Assembly: GCA_022478985.1 (NCBI GenBank)
Contig: JAKSZP010017477.1
Location: forward strand, 1-64,000
From: Massospora cicadina
Taxonomy: Eukaryota; Entomophthoromycota; Entomophthoromycetes; Entomophthorales; Entomophthoraceae
Direction of reading: 5' to 3'
Length of the DNA stretch: 64,000 nt
The position numbers were made by a program, and so were the translations under genes. The stretch's first letter is position 1. Every line of letters starts with the position of its first letter. Of the stretch, positions 45,667 through 57,082 are shown piece after piece. The notes under the pieces were generated by a model that ran no database searches, was not told where the DNA came from, and was given only the letters and a program-made list of their open reading frames with translations.

Positions 45667-46787
45667 TGTCAGGCAAACAGCAAGTTATTTTAGACTGGCC
45701 TGCCAGTTTAAATGCTGAAGCACCCAAATGGCAAACCCAAATGCCAGTGGCACTGCTGCTGGTATGACGGTTATGGAACCAGTAAGGAGTTCTGCCATAG
45801 AGTACCCATGAGCCATAATCGTGTATAGACACTTAGCAAAGTACTAGGTGAACACAGTCATAAACCCGAGGGTTGTTGGAATACAGGCGGAAAAAGTAGT
45901 TTAGTTTTAAGCATAAAAACTATGATTTGGGTAAAGGGTTTTATTGTAAAGATAAATGAAGAAAATCAACCAACAATTTTCTCAGTGCAATGCAACTGAT
46001 TAAATAGTGTTTGATTATAGTGAGTCCAAGCAGAAATTGGGTCCCTCAAATTCGACCTAAATTGGCAAATTTTTTGGGGGAGGGGCATATTATTTCAATA
46101 GGAACTGACATCAAAGGATTTGGCAACAGACTGAGTCGCTATCAGTTCAACCTTGAACGCCTAGACTGAGGCTTGATTGCATTTTTGTCAGTTGGTGCAA
46201 CGGCGTCTGTCCCAACAAGCAATGGGAATTCCTCAGAGCCACCCCACATAGGGGCGGTCCCAATTGGTTGGAAATGGGTTCAGGATAGCCAACCCACCCG
46301 TGCCCATTTACTGAGGCATTTGTTTGGCCAAATGAGTTGTGTCAGGTGCAAATCCTGATTCTTGAACCAGGGGTTTTAGATTATTGGTGACAATTCCTGA
46401 TAACTTTTTAGGGAACTTTAGTATTGGCAATCATATCACTTGAAGGCTCAATGTCGTCTGTGATTCCAACTGATAATTTTCTCATTGTCTCTTTCCAAAT
46501 ATTGGTTTTCAATCGTTGGGATTAATTCCCATTAATTTGGACATTTCAACTTTGATTTAATAATTTTAGCGCAGATCTCTTCAATCCAGTGGACAAGTTT
46601 GGCAGAGGTAAGCATGGGAACCAAGATAGGAATATTCAGATGGAGCTCTGTAACCCAGCGCTTGGCTACCACATAGGTGAGGTCGCCCTGGGTGACAAGG
46701 GGTACAGCCGCCCTTTTTTTACCCTTCTTGTTTGGGAATGGGAAAATTAGCCGACTTACACAAAGGGGATGTTCCACTGGACTTACA
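45667..46787 (-). mobile_element. Solo LTR of the Gypsy-2 family inside LINE-3 Q
   Basis: On the minus strand it starts TGTAAGTCCAGTGGAACA, like the Gypsy-2 LTR (TGTAAGTCCAGGGGAGCA), and shares AAGAAGGGT and CACCTATGTGGT-type blocks. It ends TTTGCCTGACA. 5-bp flanks AATTA (45662-45666) and AATGA (46788-46792) are a probable TSD. The copy-R paralog lacks it: sequence near 61245 runs straight through the site. Confidence 0.78.
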
Positions 46788-47394
46788 AATGACATTGTTT
46801 ACTTCATCGGCGGGTGGGGTTCCCACTTGCTTATTTTGAGCATTTGACTTGGTAGCTAAAGTGCATGACTATGTGAGAATCTTTCTGGGGAGCTTAGCTG
46901 GCCACCACTATGCCAGCTTTTTATAGAGGATTACAGGGGCAACATGCTTTGACTCTTTATAATGGAGTCTGCCTTACATCTCAGCTGGGATTTTATCAAT
47001 CAAGGAGTTCTGTACCTCTGATGTTGACAAAGAAGAATTTTATGATGCGTTGGATGCAGGTGTGGACGCTGATCCAGTTGGATTCATTCAGGCATCGTTG
47101 CTAATAGCACTGAAGCTAGTTTCAGTGGGAAGTCTTCTGGCATATTTTCTATCCATCCTAGAGAACTTCAAATTAATTTTATATAGAAGGAGTGTGAGCA
47201 GGCCGTCCATATTTTTGTGCTTGGTACTGATGGGAAGATTGTCCTACCTTTGCTTATGTATTTAAGATGTGGACAACTGCTCTATTTGATGCAGTATTTC
47301 ACAAGCGGGTGTTTATCCTCTCTAAACTTGTTCTAGTTCACTTTTATTTCATAATATATAATGTTAAGGTGAGAGAAAATATATGATGATTTAC

Positions 47395-47534
47395 TAACCA
47401 ACTACACCACATTGACTTGAATTAAGTCTTTGTAAATTATAATACTGACAAAACTTAAACTCTCTTATAAAAACTGAGATACTTGGTCAATCTTATATAG
47501 TGTAGGTATTTATAATGTATATAAAAAAGAACTA
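47395..47534 (-). repeat. tRNA-Val 5' part plus conserved upstream segment (copy 3 of 4)
   Basis: 47395-47416 is antisense to the first ~22 nt of tRNA-Val (with CACATTGAC for CACAAAGAC). 47417-47534 is the ~120-bp segment. In sense this lies directly upstream of LINE-3 Q and directly downstream of another tRNA-Val 3' part. Confidence 0.78.
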
Positions 47535-47589
47535 TGTCTTTGTTCATATTGAACTGGAGGCCTTCTGTGTGTTAGACAGAAGAGTTAGC
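47535..47589 (-). pseudogene. tRNA-Val(AAC) 3' part, cut in the D-loop by LINE-3 copy R
   Basis: In sense it reads GCTAACTCT, then CTGTCTAACACACAGAAGG and on to ACAAAGACAT. The 5' part is replaced by the LINE-3 3' end (GGAGTTAAAAAAA). Confidence 0.75.
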
Positions 47590-49033
47590 TTTTTTTAACT
47601 CCATACATATTAAAAAAAATAAAAATGATAAAAAGTAAGAGGGGGGGGCAGAAACAGAAGTTATGGCTGAATAATAAAAGGACTGAGAGTATGCTGCAAA
47701 TCGGTAAAACACTGACCATTCCTGATTGGCAATTGTCCTTACTAACCACACTATTAGCATTGATGGGCATACCGGCCATTTAATATTGATATGAAAAGTT
47801 GCCTTATCACGTACAACAATCAAACTAGCAGGAAAAGCTAGGAGTATATTCTCTATAACATCCTGGGATCAGGTGCAAAAATTAGGAATCAGTGCAAGCT
47901 GATCCAATAATGGTTGGGTCATCTTTAAAACCAGACCTTTGTAATGGGGACGCTCATTGATCAATTGTTTAGCAAAGGCCACTGAGTGTATGATTCATAC
48001 ACAGTAATGGTAGGTGAAGGCATGGAGCTGTAATGGTGAGTTTTTCAGGGTTTTTGCAAAAAAGGGTCCTTCAAGGGGTGCAACTCTGATAATGATTGCA
48101 CACTAAAAAGGAGGTGCTGCATAAAGGGCCAGTTTTTTTTTGAAAAAGGTGTAATCATAATAGCATTGGTCAATGTCTGCTTCTGGTCTGGTGCAGATGG
48201 TCAGTCATTATGTGGTTATCCCAGCCCACAATGATTGCAAGTTTTAATCACATGGTGGAGGATCCGCCAGGTGATGTAACACTGACTGGAGGAGACCAGT
48301 TTAAAATTAAGCCTGATGTGAACTCCCTAAGGTTGTAGTTACTATCATGCCCCTCCTCCACCCAATCATTGAGAATTTGAGGTCAAGAAGGTTTGGTCTG
48401 AGAAGCTTTTAGGAGAAGCTTCCAGTATCAGATTAAAGTAAGTTTGTAGAAAATTTTGTGACCTTGCTGGCAGATTAATTGCCAATTTGACTGCATTCAT
48501 CCCAGGATTTGGCTAAGCTCAATGCGGATTTGCAAGATTTGATATCCCAGAAAATTTATCTGCATCTTGCACTGAAACTTCAAACAATCAGCCACTTAGC
48601 CACACAGCCTAGTTTCATGGCCACCAGTAGTAATGTCTCCTTGCCCAGGAGAGCAGTTTCAGGTGGTTGTCATCTACTCTTATAAGGTGTGTGATAAGAT
48701 TGGTTTTTGGAGCTCTTGGGATAAGGACCAGTTGGTGCCCCACATGAGGGCTGGGCAGCGCATGAGTGTCTACAGCACAAGAGGAAGAACTTGGTCCTTA
48801 TCCTTTGAATGGGTCAAAAATTAATGAGGACTATGCTAACTTCACGTAAAGGCTTTAAGAGAGTGTCAAGGGCTATTGGCGCCACTTTCAGCATATACCA
48901 AAGAAAGGTTTAGAGCAGTATCTTCATTTTGCATTCCAAAGACTTTTCTTTCTCGTTGCAATCACTTTTGCAACCTATTCAATTCAAGACTGAATCTAGT
49001 TTGATAATCTCACAGAGGAGATTAGTCTGCTCC

Positions 49034-50436
49034 ATGTTAGGGAGCGGTTGGGCAAGCAAGGTAAGAGGAGCAAGTGGAAGGCCCGCGGCCTCCAACGTTT
49101 GAAAACGCCCTGGAGAATCTGGCAGAATAGACAAAAATCTTAAAAAACTGGCGGTCACAATTTCTCTGGAGATACTCACATGGAAAGCATGATGCAACCA
49201 GTACATCAACACACCACACTCTCGACCACTTTCATCAGTGGAATTTGGAGTCCGCATGTATCTGGACATCTAAAAAACGGCCTTATAGGAAAATTTTGTG
49301 AAGATGTACACAAAATTTTCCTGACCGCGGTGTACGTTGCACCTCACTCCATGTCACGCAGGTGGCTGGACCTAGGTTTTGAAAGCAAAAAAGCAGCAGA
49401 TGAGGCTGCAGTGGTGTGCATAGTGGTTGACCTCCCCAAAGGGCAATGGGTCATCAAAATCAAACACACCAGATGGACAAAATCAAACCAAATATTCCTC
49501 ACGTTTGACTTTTTGCCTACTACGGTAAAATTTGACATTTTGGAACAACACCTGAAAGATGGTCTCGCCATATATGGCGAAATGCAATGCTTCACGCTGA
49601 TGCCACACCTGTGTACTGGCAAAGCCATCGCAGTTCTGACCCCAACTGAGGAGATCGTGAAGGACCTAACCTAGATCCCGCACTCCACTTTTATTGATAT
49701 TGCAGGGCATACCACCCACACATTCCGGGTGAACATGGACAGCGCGCCCCCCATTTGCACCCACTGTGACGCGTTTGGCCATAAGGCGCACACGTGCCCC
49801 ATCAAGGAGGGCGTCACATTCCAAGAGCACCCCTCGGCGGCCATGGCCAATGGAGAGGCGCACTATGAACCAACTGCAAGCACCAAGGAGGCTTTCCCGT
49901 GGGGAGCACAAGGCTGCTACCTATTGGTAAAGCCTATCTCCCCAAAAGAATGGAAGAAGGCCAAGCAGGCCCATAGGGCCACAGCCAAGGAAACGGCCAA
50001 GGCCACCACCACTATCCCACACTCACAACGCCAGGAGGACATGGAAACCTTCGTGGCGGAAGCAACTTGGGAATCCATTAACCAATCAGATTGGGAAGCC
50101 CATGCTGAGTGGGCCACTCAATCCGAGGATCTGATAGGAGACTCAATCTCACCCTATCGTTGCACCCAAGCCCTAGTCAAAACTGACTTGATACCTATCC
50201 CAACTGAAAATTTTTTTGACCCGCTCAACAGTGCACTGAACTCATCCGCACTGCAAAAAATTTGTCTGACGTCAGGAAAACAAAAAGTGAAGGCCAAAGC
50301 CAATGCGACTCTTTCCACAAAAATCAACAAAAACTCCAATAGCATTGCTGCTAACATCCACGCTGCTGTGAAAGCCCATGGGGACCTTGAAGAGGCTGGT
50401 GGGCCTGGGGGCCCACCCCTTGCACCTAAGGTGTGA
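49034..50436 (+). pseudogene. LINE-1b ORF1 (CCHC protein), broken
   Basis: ATG at about 49034 followed by GWASKVRGASGR, matching the LINE-1a N-terminus (TWASIAVSGAL). Frame 49180-49674 covers the RRM-like part (FLTFDFLPTTVKFDILEQHL, TGKAIAVLTPTEEIV) and ends at a TAG. After a short gap the frame from 49729 to 50436 has the complete zinc knuckle ICTHCDAFGHKAHTC (49750-49800), then a basic Lys/Ala segment and a Gly/Pro end (GGPGGPPLAPKV). The stop TGA at 50434-50436 overlaps the ORF2 ATG. Confidence 0.85.
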
Positions 50437-53400
50437 TGGGGGAAACCTTCACTTTAGGGACGTTGAATATAGCCAGACTCAAGGCCTCCTTGTCCCAGGC
50501 TAGGAAACTGAGTTTTTTAAAACACAATTTACCCATGGATATCATGGCCATCCAGGAGTCCCACTGTCCACAAGGTTCCGAGGAAACTTGGAAAACAATG
50601 CTCCTCCCATCCCTATCCTTTTGTTCAAAGCAATGTGGGGGGCTAATTCAGAAAAATAATTTTTTCAAATTTGTATCCTCAGAAACATTCCTAAATGGCT
50701 GAGTGCTCGTCATCACCTTCTCGTGGGCCAACGTAGCACACGCAATTGTCAACATCTATGCCCCAAATGGTGCACATGAGTGTCAGGAATTTTTCTCATC
50801 GGTCAAATCCCTCCCGCTACCCCCTGATTCTTTCCTAGTTGGTGACACGAACTGTTGGCTAACCTCACCAACAGACCAGTGGCCTCCCTCACCCTACGCC
50901 CCACAGGGTCACATAGAACTACGCGTTCTAAAGGCCACCCTTGGGTTAATGGATGTGCTGCTGTGACATGCCCCGCTGCTCAAAAACATGATGTGTCCCC
51001 ACGTCCACAATGGCCAATTAAGGTCCATGATATGCATCGACCTTATTCTAACACTGGCGAAATTCCAACCCCACATCTCCCACTTCAAAACAACGAAAAT
51101 GGAATTCTCTGACCACTGACTGGTCTCGATAACCTACCACCTACCTGTCACAGTTGCTAAGGCCCCACATTGGTGCAAAATCCGCCCCCTGAGCTTGCGT
51201 CACCTGGATTTTTCACGTGGGTGGAAGAGGCAACTTTGGCAAAAAGTTTGTTGCACCGTTTTGCGCGGACCCCATTTCCACATGGGCAACTTTTAAAGAG
51301 GACACCATCCGCCACTCTCACCATCTCTCCTCCAGATGCTCACGAGCCACATTGGCGGTTATCTCGCGCGCTCTGGAAGAATTGGCACACTTGGAGTCCA
51401 ACATTTCAGCTACAGGATACAGCCCTGCATGGGGCCGGAAGTGGGCGGAGGCAGCCGCCCATCTCAATGCACTCAAAAGGCAACACAAACATCGGGTTTG
51501 TGTTCAATACAGGGCCACGCGCATCACAAAAGGCGGCAAGTGCACCACATATTTCTTTAAAAAATTTTCACACCATGCCAGAGCGTGGCCTGCACACAGG
51601 TGCGAATATTGGATAATTCTATTGTGGATACACTGGCCAAAGTGGCAATTAAAATGCAAAAATATTACTCCAAGTTGTACCGAGCTGAACCAATTCAGCC
51701 AGCCAAAGTGGCGGAATTTCTTGACCAAGCTCATATCCGCACCGTTTTCTGACACCCAGAAATAATGAATTTAATTACTCCAAACGAATTATGGACAGCC
51801 ATTCGCGGTGTGCCAAGCCAAAAATGCCCAGGCCCAGATGGCATTCCATATGAGTTCTACAAAAAACATTTCAAAAATATATCCCCACTTCTGCTTGCCT
51901 CACTTAACCAAAGCCTGTTGGAAACGCGCCTCCTACCAGGAGGACATGAGGCCTTTACTGTCACACTCTTCAAGAAAGGGGATAAGCTTGACTTAGCCAA
52001 CTGACGCCCCATTTCTCTAACAAACACAGACACCAAAATTTTAACAAAAGTTATGGCTAACTGATTAGGGACTGTAGCATCTGTCACTATCTCCCCAGAA
52101 CAATTCGGTTTTAATCCCCAGAAGATCGATTTGGGATAACGTGCACTCCGTGGCTAATGCATGTCAGTCCACAGCCTCTGTGGCACTGGTATTCTTGGAC
52201 CAACAAAAGGCCTATGATAGAGTAAACTGGGAATACCTAAGGGCCTGCCTCCATCAATTCCGCCTACCCCCTCGCTCCATCAACTGGGTGATGCTGCTCA
52301 CAGAATCTGCAACAATGGCAGTGCGTGGCCCTGGCTTCCTAATGGAAGTAGTCCGCCCTCAAAGGGGCTTGCGACAAGGGGACCCCCTCAGCCCACTCTT
52401 ATAAAACTTCAGCCTTGACCCACTACTGCGAAATGTGAATGCCCAACTCACTGGGGTCCATGTGCCAGGCCAAGCCCCAGTCAAGATATTGGCGTTCGCA
52501 GATGATTGTGTGGTTGGGGTGTCTAATAATCAAGATGCACGCGCGCTTGAAGCTCTCATTGAGGAATATTCCCGGGTAAGCAACGTGGCACTGAACGCCT
52601 CCAAAACCGAAATCATCCTCCTTGGTCAGTTTCAGAACTGCTGGGCCCCAGCAATTAGTTCCCAACCCAGCCCATCTGCTCGCCCACGTCCACGCCTTAC
52701 TAACTCAACACACACCGCTCCACTGGTGCTCCCCTTCGTGCCAAGTCCTACCAAAGGACTGGTGTGCCATCTGGGCGTGTGGATGGAGGCAGGCGGATAT
52801 GCGTCAGCAGTAATGGAGTGCCGTATTCTGGACAACGTGACGAAGCAAATCGCCTCTCTCAGAGCCCAACCTACTTCCCTTACTGGCAGGGTTGTTTTAG
52901 CCAACTCTATGCTCCTATCCAAAGTCTGGTTTGAGCCCACGCCTTCCCCTTCTCCCCAAGCTTCTTCAAATCCTTGTATGCCTTGCTGCAAGGATGGCTT
53001 TGGTCAGGCCGCCCTCCACCAGTGCGGCTAGAGGTCATGTTTGGACCTCATCATCATGGTGGCATGGGCCTGCTTGACTTCAAAGCCCATGCTGCCAAGA
53101 TCCTGGGCACCTGGATCGCGGCTGTCACCGCTCCTACACTCCCATCCCAACACTGGTCCCGCGCAGCCCACTCCAACTTCTCCTGAGCCTTGGGCCTCAA
53201 CAATCCATCGAACCCCCACTCCCTGATGAAATACCTTGCATCACATACATTGGCCACAGGTCCTCACGGGACAAAAACCCACTACAAACGAATCCTACTC
53301 TCCATGCGGAGCACAGAGTGGAGAATTCGTATTAGTGGACATACAACCCAAAGAGGCCGCCCCTCTCCTCAGTTCACACAAGAGGTACAGGGGCTACCTA

Positions 53401-53951
53401 TCCATGATGGCGTGATCCCCATTCGGCCCCATGTCCTATCCAGGGTGGACTACCTGGACATGATGGACATCCCTTATTCCATTGAGACCCAAAAGACTAT
53501 CTGGAAATACGCACGCCATCCTCTGTTGCAGCCTCAAGTCCGCTCCCATGTGTGGCGCTGCCTGAGGTGGGTGTATCGTACAGCTGAGCGCTTTAACGCT
53601 TTATACTCATCCTGTGTCATGTGCGGCCAGTATGGAACGCTGTTCCACCGCCTGGAGAAGTGCCCCACCTCTAAAGTGATATGGCGCGAAGTTCAACGTC
53701 TGCTGGGCCAGGATAAAATGCATCCCTTCAGTCTGTCAAGAGATATGTTTGCTCTATCAATGGCCTCCTCCCTTCCACCCTCCCTCCATGCTCTGGTGGT
53801 TGCAATCGCCATGTGGACCATCCACACGATTGTCTTAGATGCCATCGCAAGCTCCACCCCCACCCTCCCAGAAACTGTCCACAGATTCCGGTCTCATTTG
53901 GTGGACCACTTTCAAGCGTGGATGTTTGGATACCTCCTACCGCGTCGCTGA
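50436..53951 (+). pseudogene. LINE-1b ORF2 (endonuclease, reverse transcriptase, zf-RVT), broken
   Basis: The ATG at 50436 gives MGETFTLGTLNIARLKASL and MDIMAIQESHCP, the APE endonuclease start. LVGDTNCW near 50840 is the GDxN motif. Reverse transcriptase starts at 51765 (CPGPDGIPYEFYKKHF), with QQKAYDRVNWEYL at 52200, GLRQGDPLSPLL at 52370 and FADDCVVGV at 52495 (FADD intact). The C-terminal frame 53190-53951 has the zf-RVT finger CVMCGQYGTLFHRLEKC. Several breaks are single in-frame stops where LINE-1a has Trp (NWRP, 52004), Arg (52063) or Tyr (52402). At least three frameshifts also occur. Confidence 0.9.
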
Positions 53952-54316
53952 CAGCTGGTCTCCTCCTGGTTCCCAGTCTGGTTCATCAAATCAGACCCCT
54001 TCCTCCACATGTGCTCAATAGTGGCTACGGCCCCTTCACACGTTCCCTCCCCCTCCCCATAAGTGGCGTTCCCGCTGGCAACAAGAGATAGCATCACTTC
54101 TCTGGGGTGCCTCCCCCAGTACTAAGTTTATCTGTCCTGAGTCATATTTGGAAGTGTCCATCCCATGGTCAGCCTTCCTCGCAATAAATTTAAAATTCGT
54201 TTTGCGTTCCAAGGTCATGCTCATCAGTAGCATGTGGAGATGTACCAGTACATAAAAATGAAGATGTTAATTGCCTACAATTTTTCTAAGATTGAGGCGC
54301 AAATGCCTCCAGCAGG

Positions 54317-55300
54317 TCATTTGAGATGCCATACTAGACAGTACCAGTTTTTCAGTATCATTGACCACTGGACTATTTTAATAAAAAAACCAGATAGTAT
54401 ATTGTATGGGTATTTCAGATCAGAATGAGATTGGTGGTGGGCTGAAGCTGAAAGCACCATCCTCACCATGGCGGACTTGTCTATATCTATTTTCACGTTT
54501 GATGTTGATTGGTGAAGGGCAAGGAGATCTTCAGTGCCTTGAAGGTCATCTGGTAAGTCTATCCCCACAACCGTGTCTTCAGCAAAATCTTGCATCTTCA
54601 GCAGCCATTGTTTGGGGTGATTAGGTCTAAGAGTTTTATGTCTGACGCTGCCAATAAGATATTGGCAGCAAATTGAACAAGATTGGTAACATGAGATCAC
54701 CTTGGTGGAGGCCCTAGAAGATTGGGATATTGGTTTTAAGACCATCAGTGGAACCATCTAGTACTAAAAAGACCATCAGTGAAAATCACTTGGTTGTAAG
54801 ATCAGAGTACAAGGTTGAGACCCAGGAATGGAAAGCATCAGGGACTCTGACCACTTGCATTGTCGCATGCAGGAAGGGTCATGCTACCTGATTGAAGGCT
54901 TTTTCCATGTCAAGAAACATAAGGCAAACACTTTTAGATCCTTGCATGTCTTACAGCATCTTCTGGACAGCGCTGATGCTGTCCCAGATAGTTTGACTCA
55001 GTATAGACCCATGCTGGATTTATGAAGAGTTTGCAGCAGTGTAATTATCACCTGTTAGACAAGATGTGCATTAATAGTTTATAATCAGCTTCAAATGGGC
55101 AATCAGAACAAGTTCCAAAGGTGCCATTGAAGTTCCTTCTTGAATAAGGAGCTCAATCCAGGTCTCCTGGCTCCCAAAATTTTTGCGCCTATTTTGAAGG
55201 CGGCAGTAGATTATGTGTGCGATTTCCAACATGATGCAATTTTGGATAGTGTTGTACATCTTCAAGCATATGTTGTTTGGGCCCAATGCCTTCTTCAGTG
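54317..55300 (-). pseudogene. LINE-3 R ORF2 reverse transcriptase
   Basis: Frame 54757-54317 includes KMQDFAEDTVVGIDLPDDLQ, where FADD has become FAED, followed by YPYNILSGFF. The palm and finger parts near 54820-55300 are readable only by comparison with copy Q. A LINE-2-like micro-insertion interrupts the region at 54751. Confidence 0.68.
54751..54768 (+). mobile_element. Micro-insertion of the LINE-2 3' terminus with a 13-bp TSD
   Basis: GAACCATCTAGTACTAAA is flanked by perfect repeats AAGACCATCAGTG (54738-54750 and 54769-54781). ACCATCTAGTACTAAAAA is the very end of LINE-2. The paralogous site in LINE-3 Q (near 40360-40375, AAGAAAGTCAGTGACAATC) has one copy of the target and no insert. 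Confidence 0.78.
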
Positions 55301-55989
55301 ATTCCTTTAAAGATTCTTAAATTTGCCAATCAAATTCTGACTATAAGATTCCACTTGTCGTCAGACAAGCACTTCCAAAGCGTTGGCTATGCTGGTCAAT
55401 GAGTGCTTTTGTTGCAGATCTGCTTTTCTCACAGAATTGGAAAAGTTTGCCATAGAATTTTCAAACTTGCTCTTGATTGTAGTAGGTTCAGAGGACACTT
55501 CACCCATTGGGGTTTCAACCTGCCATACCTAGGCCCAGGATCAGATTTCCTTGAGGCATGTCAGGCTCTCTTTGGTCATCATCCCTACAAGTCTTTAGTG
55601 CTGGTTGGTGGAATTCAGTCATCTCTCAGCATCCTGCTTCATCATCAAGGCTTAGAAGCATTTGTGCATTGCAATGTACTCACTCCATCATTATTTGCTG
55701 TACTGCCATGAGAGCTTCAGTATATCTAACTCCCTTTCATCTGCTTCGCGGTGGAAGTTTGCTTTAGGCTTTAACTTTCTCATACTTTATGATATCACAA
55801 TTGAGCTTCTTCTTGATCCAGATCCAGCATTCGAGGGTAATAATTCTGGGTTGCTGGTTCAGGTAAGCAACTAGAAAAACAAAATCAGTTTTGATGGTCT
55901 AATGCCATTCAGCGTCCCCCAGCGTTGATAGTGAGATTTGCCATTTGGGGTGCTTCTGGGACTTTCTCAAGTCAATTGAGACTTGGATG

Positions 55990-56560
55990 ACCATGTGGTC
56001 ATTCTCAGAGTTGAGGCTGACTGATATTTGAGCTCAGCAGCTTAAAATCATATGACAATAGCATGTAGTATAGATGGGAACTGATCTGCGGCACCCCAAT
56101 GGAGTGTCATGTGTCCACCACGTGAGGTTTTTTTTGGGGGGGGGGGTTATACTCTTCATCTATCATGAGGCACTTCCCTAACGAATCCAGATAATCTAGC
56201 ATATTATAAGGCTTACAGTTGGGATGATCACTTGTCAGGAATGTATCCCAGCTCACGTTTATCCAATAGTTAATGTCTCATGCTATGACAGTAGCTAGGT
56301 TGGTTGGTACCTCTGAAAGGAAATTCCAAATTTTCAACTTTTTTGAGGCTTCATTGTAGCATACATGGCCGTCCACTATGAAGTCCCTAACAGTTTCACT
56401 ATTGGTGGCCTTAGTCACTAATTCTTATCCAATGAGAGTCTCATCCACAAATTCAGAGTCAATTTTCTTGTTCAAAGTGACAATGGCTACGTGATCCATC
56501 CATAAGGCTTGGCTTCCACTTTTAGGGACCATGGGTGGCATATTGCATCTCAGAGTGAGT
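55990..56560 (-). pseudogene. LINE-3 R ORF2 APE-type endonuclease
   Basis: Colinear with 41680-42290. The GDxN region reads A-stop-DINYWIN near 56270, so the Gly codon is lost. No long frame remains. Confidence 0.5.
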
Positions 56561-57082
56561 TTGGAATCAGTTTTTTCTGGCAGTATGCTTGTGTTATAAA
56601 ATTGAAATTTTATTCTATTATTCTGCTTTTAAAGTAATGCCATTCCTCATCCACATCTGAATGCTAGCCAACCCTTAGCATTCATTGTCACAATGATAAT
56701 TCCTGGTTTCCAAACCCATGGGTAAGAGGTAATTTAGGTTGTAGATAGAATCATGAACAGAGGTGGGCTTTTTTGGTGGCAGAGGCCATTGATAAAGAAC
56801 ACAGAATTGCTGATGATCTGCGAGGGCAGTTGGTTGGAACATATATTTTATTACTGGTCAACTTTTGCACTATATACTCTGTTGCCATCCCCATTTCCTT
56901 ATCAATTAACAAAGATGTTAGCTTGAGCACAAGCTTAAATTATTCCTCTAAAGCATCAGAATGATTAGTAGACTCATTATTGGTTTCTGGACAATTTTTA
57001 GAATCATTAAATTTATATCAAGTAGATTGATTGTTTTCACTGGGCTTTGCTTGTTTACCTTGGCTGATTGCTGGCTTCAGGG

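Larger units (their letters stand above)
38499..47394 (-). mobile_element. LINE-3 copy Q: ~7.8-kb APE-type LINE inserted in tRNA-Val
   Basis: Minus-strand LINE with, from 5' to 3', a long 5' region, ORF1 with a zinc-knuckle remnant, endonuclease, reverse transcriptase and zf-RVT. It is colinear with copy R over its whole length apart from a 1.1-kb solo LTR here. The 5' junction follows GTGTAGTTGG(TTA) of one tRNA-Val copy (47395-47416). The 3' junction precedes TTTGTTATCAC of another (38440-38498). The overlap, about AGTTGGTTA, is the apparent target-site duplication. All frames are decayed. Confidence 0.82.
48942..54199 (+). mobile_element. LINE-1b: near full-length LINE inserted into LINE-3 R
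   Basis: A 5258-bp element with a 15-bp target-site duplication with two mismatches, TTTTGCATTCCAAAG (48927-48941) and TTTTGCGTTCCAAGG (54200-54214). The interrupted LINE-3 sequence is continuous in copy Q near 39830-39850. Its start (ACTTTTCTTTCTCGTTGCAA) matches LINE-1a. The 3' end is AATAAATTTAAAATTCG with no long A-tract. ORF1 and ORF2 meet at TGATG (50434-50438). Confidence 0.9.

Noticed and set aside
49344..50357. Minus-strand frames of 66-94 codons opposite LINE-1b ORF1
   Set aside because: Shadows of the plus-strand ORF1, which carries the CCHC motif and family matches.
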